Positions 30,383 to 30,569 of a stretch of DNA of 30,569 bases are shown here, piece after piece. Under the pieces are notes generated by a model. That model had not been told where the DNA came from and ran no database searches. It saw only the letters and a program-made list of their open reading frames with translations. Numbering within the stretch: position 1 is the stretch's first letter; every line of letters begins with the position of its first letter. Origin of the DNA: Candidatus Aminicenans sakinawicola JGI OTU-1 (lineage in GTDB: Bacteria; Acidobacteriota; Aminicenantia; Aminicenantales; Aminicenantaceae). A program made the position numbers and the translations under genes. The stretch is from assembly GCA_000493965.1 (NCBI GenBank), contig AWNV01000039.1:1-30569 (forward strand), given 5' to 3'.

Positions 30383-30569
30383 TCATTTCTTTTTCTCTTC
30401 GCTGAAAAGACCGGAAGCTAATTCCTTACACATTAAATCCGGACTTTTCAATTTATGGATTCCTTCGAACAAATCTTTAAGCTCGATTATTTCTTCAAAT
30501 TCATCTTCATTTCTAACTCTCAAATCTAAAATAGAATGCCAAATTTTTAAAGTCAACTGCCCATGAAAA
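30383..30569 (-). CDS. Partial hypothetical protein, C-terminal end
   Basis: An open minus-strand frame enters from the right edge and ends with TGA at 30383-30385. It encodes about 61 residues containing HGQLTLKIWHSILDLRVRNE, then LKDLFEGIHKLKSPDLMCKE and a basic end FSEEKKK. It is acidic-helical and not recognised. The start lies outside the window. Its stop is followed at once by the promoter of the next gene, which supports a true gene end. Confidence 0.55.
   Translation of the reverse strand, partial: FHGQLTLKIWHSILDLRVRNEDEFEEIIELKDLFEGIHKLKSPDLMCKELASGLFSEEKKK

Overview
The window reads as a chromosomal stretch of an uncultivated, diderm, peptide-degrading bacterium. It has a TonB-dependent receptor with an N-terminal carboxypeptidase-regulatory-like domain, lipobox-bearing hydrolases, secreted C69 and M28 peptidases and a second SecA-like ATPase. 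That mix, with many REP-like repeats, resembles Candidatus Aminicenantes or other Acidobacteriota-related lineages. This is an inference from gene style; there is no rRNA or marker gene here to prove it.

Layout. 1-9.2 kb is a moderately GC-rich peptidase/hydrolase region: a hypothetical gene, a heparinase-II/III-like protein and a C69 dipeptidase in one minus-strand unit, a SagB-type nitroreductase, a C-terminal scrap of an M28 peptidase, a tandem-GNAT protein and an intact M28 lipoprotein peptidase. At 9.26 kb a minus-strand promoter, ribosome binding site and start codon point into the end of the M28 gene, which looks like a rearrangement scar. 9.4-20.5 kb is a visibly AT-richer cassette on the plus strand: TonB receptor, terminator, D-Ala-D-Ala-ligase-like ATP-grasp enzyme, KamA-family aminomutase, CPG2-like M20 carboxypeptidase, AbgT permease, gamma-glutamyltransferase homologue, terminator and a GntR/FCD regulator. 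Then come gene scraps, a small membrane protein and a SecA-like ATPase with a hydrophobic C-terminal tail (21.0-23.7 kb). A second AT-rich patch (24.05-26.02 kb) holds a lipoprotein/sulfatase-superfamily gene split by one in-frame stop, abutting a C-terminal scrap of an M24 peptidase. 26.2-30.6 kb holds a FlK-like thioesterase, an internally deleted ISL3 transposase, a membrane protein, a 4HBT thioesterase, REP-type repeats around a decayed RAYT transposase, a lipoprotein whose 3' end runs into a repeat, two small membrane proteins and a partial gene.

The best candidate for an undescribed system is the 9.7-20.5 kb cassette. Almost every member belongs to a family linked to glutamate or glutamate conjugates: outer-membrane uptake, AbgT-type inner-membrane uptake, CPG2-like removal of C-terminal glutamate, a GGT-fold hydrolase, and an aminomutase whose two substrate-specifying Asp residues are replaced (Lys, Thr) in the manner of glutamate 2,3-aminomutase rather than lysine 2,3-aminomutase. 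With the ATP-grasp ligase and a dedicated regulator this suggests import and hydrolysis of glutamyl conjugates, conversion of the freed amino acid to a beta-amino acid, and its ligation into a peptide. The GGT lacks the Arg that binds the gamma-glutamyl carboxylate in the classical enzyme, so the real substrate may be unusual. Families and motifs are seen; the pathway is inference.

A second theme is a recurring promoter (TTGACA-like box, 17-base spacer, TGA-extended -10) found on both strands in the flanking regions. Many gene ends are scars, so the window is a mosaic of insertions and deletions. No tRNA, rRNA or CRISPR array was seen.
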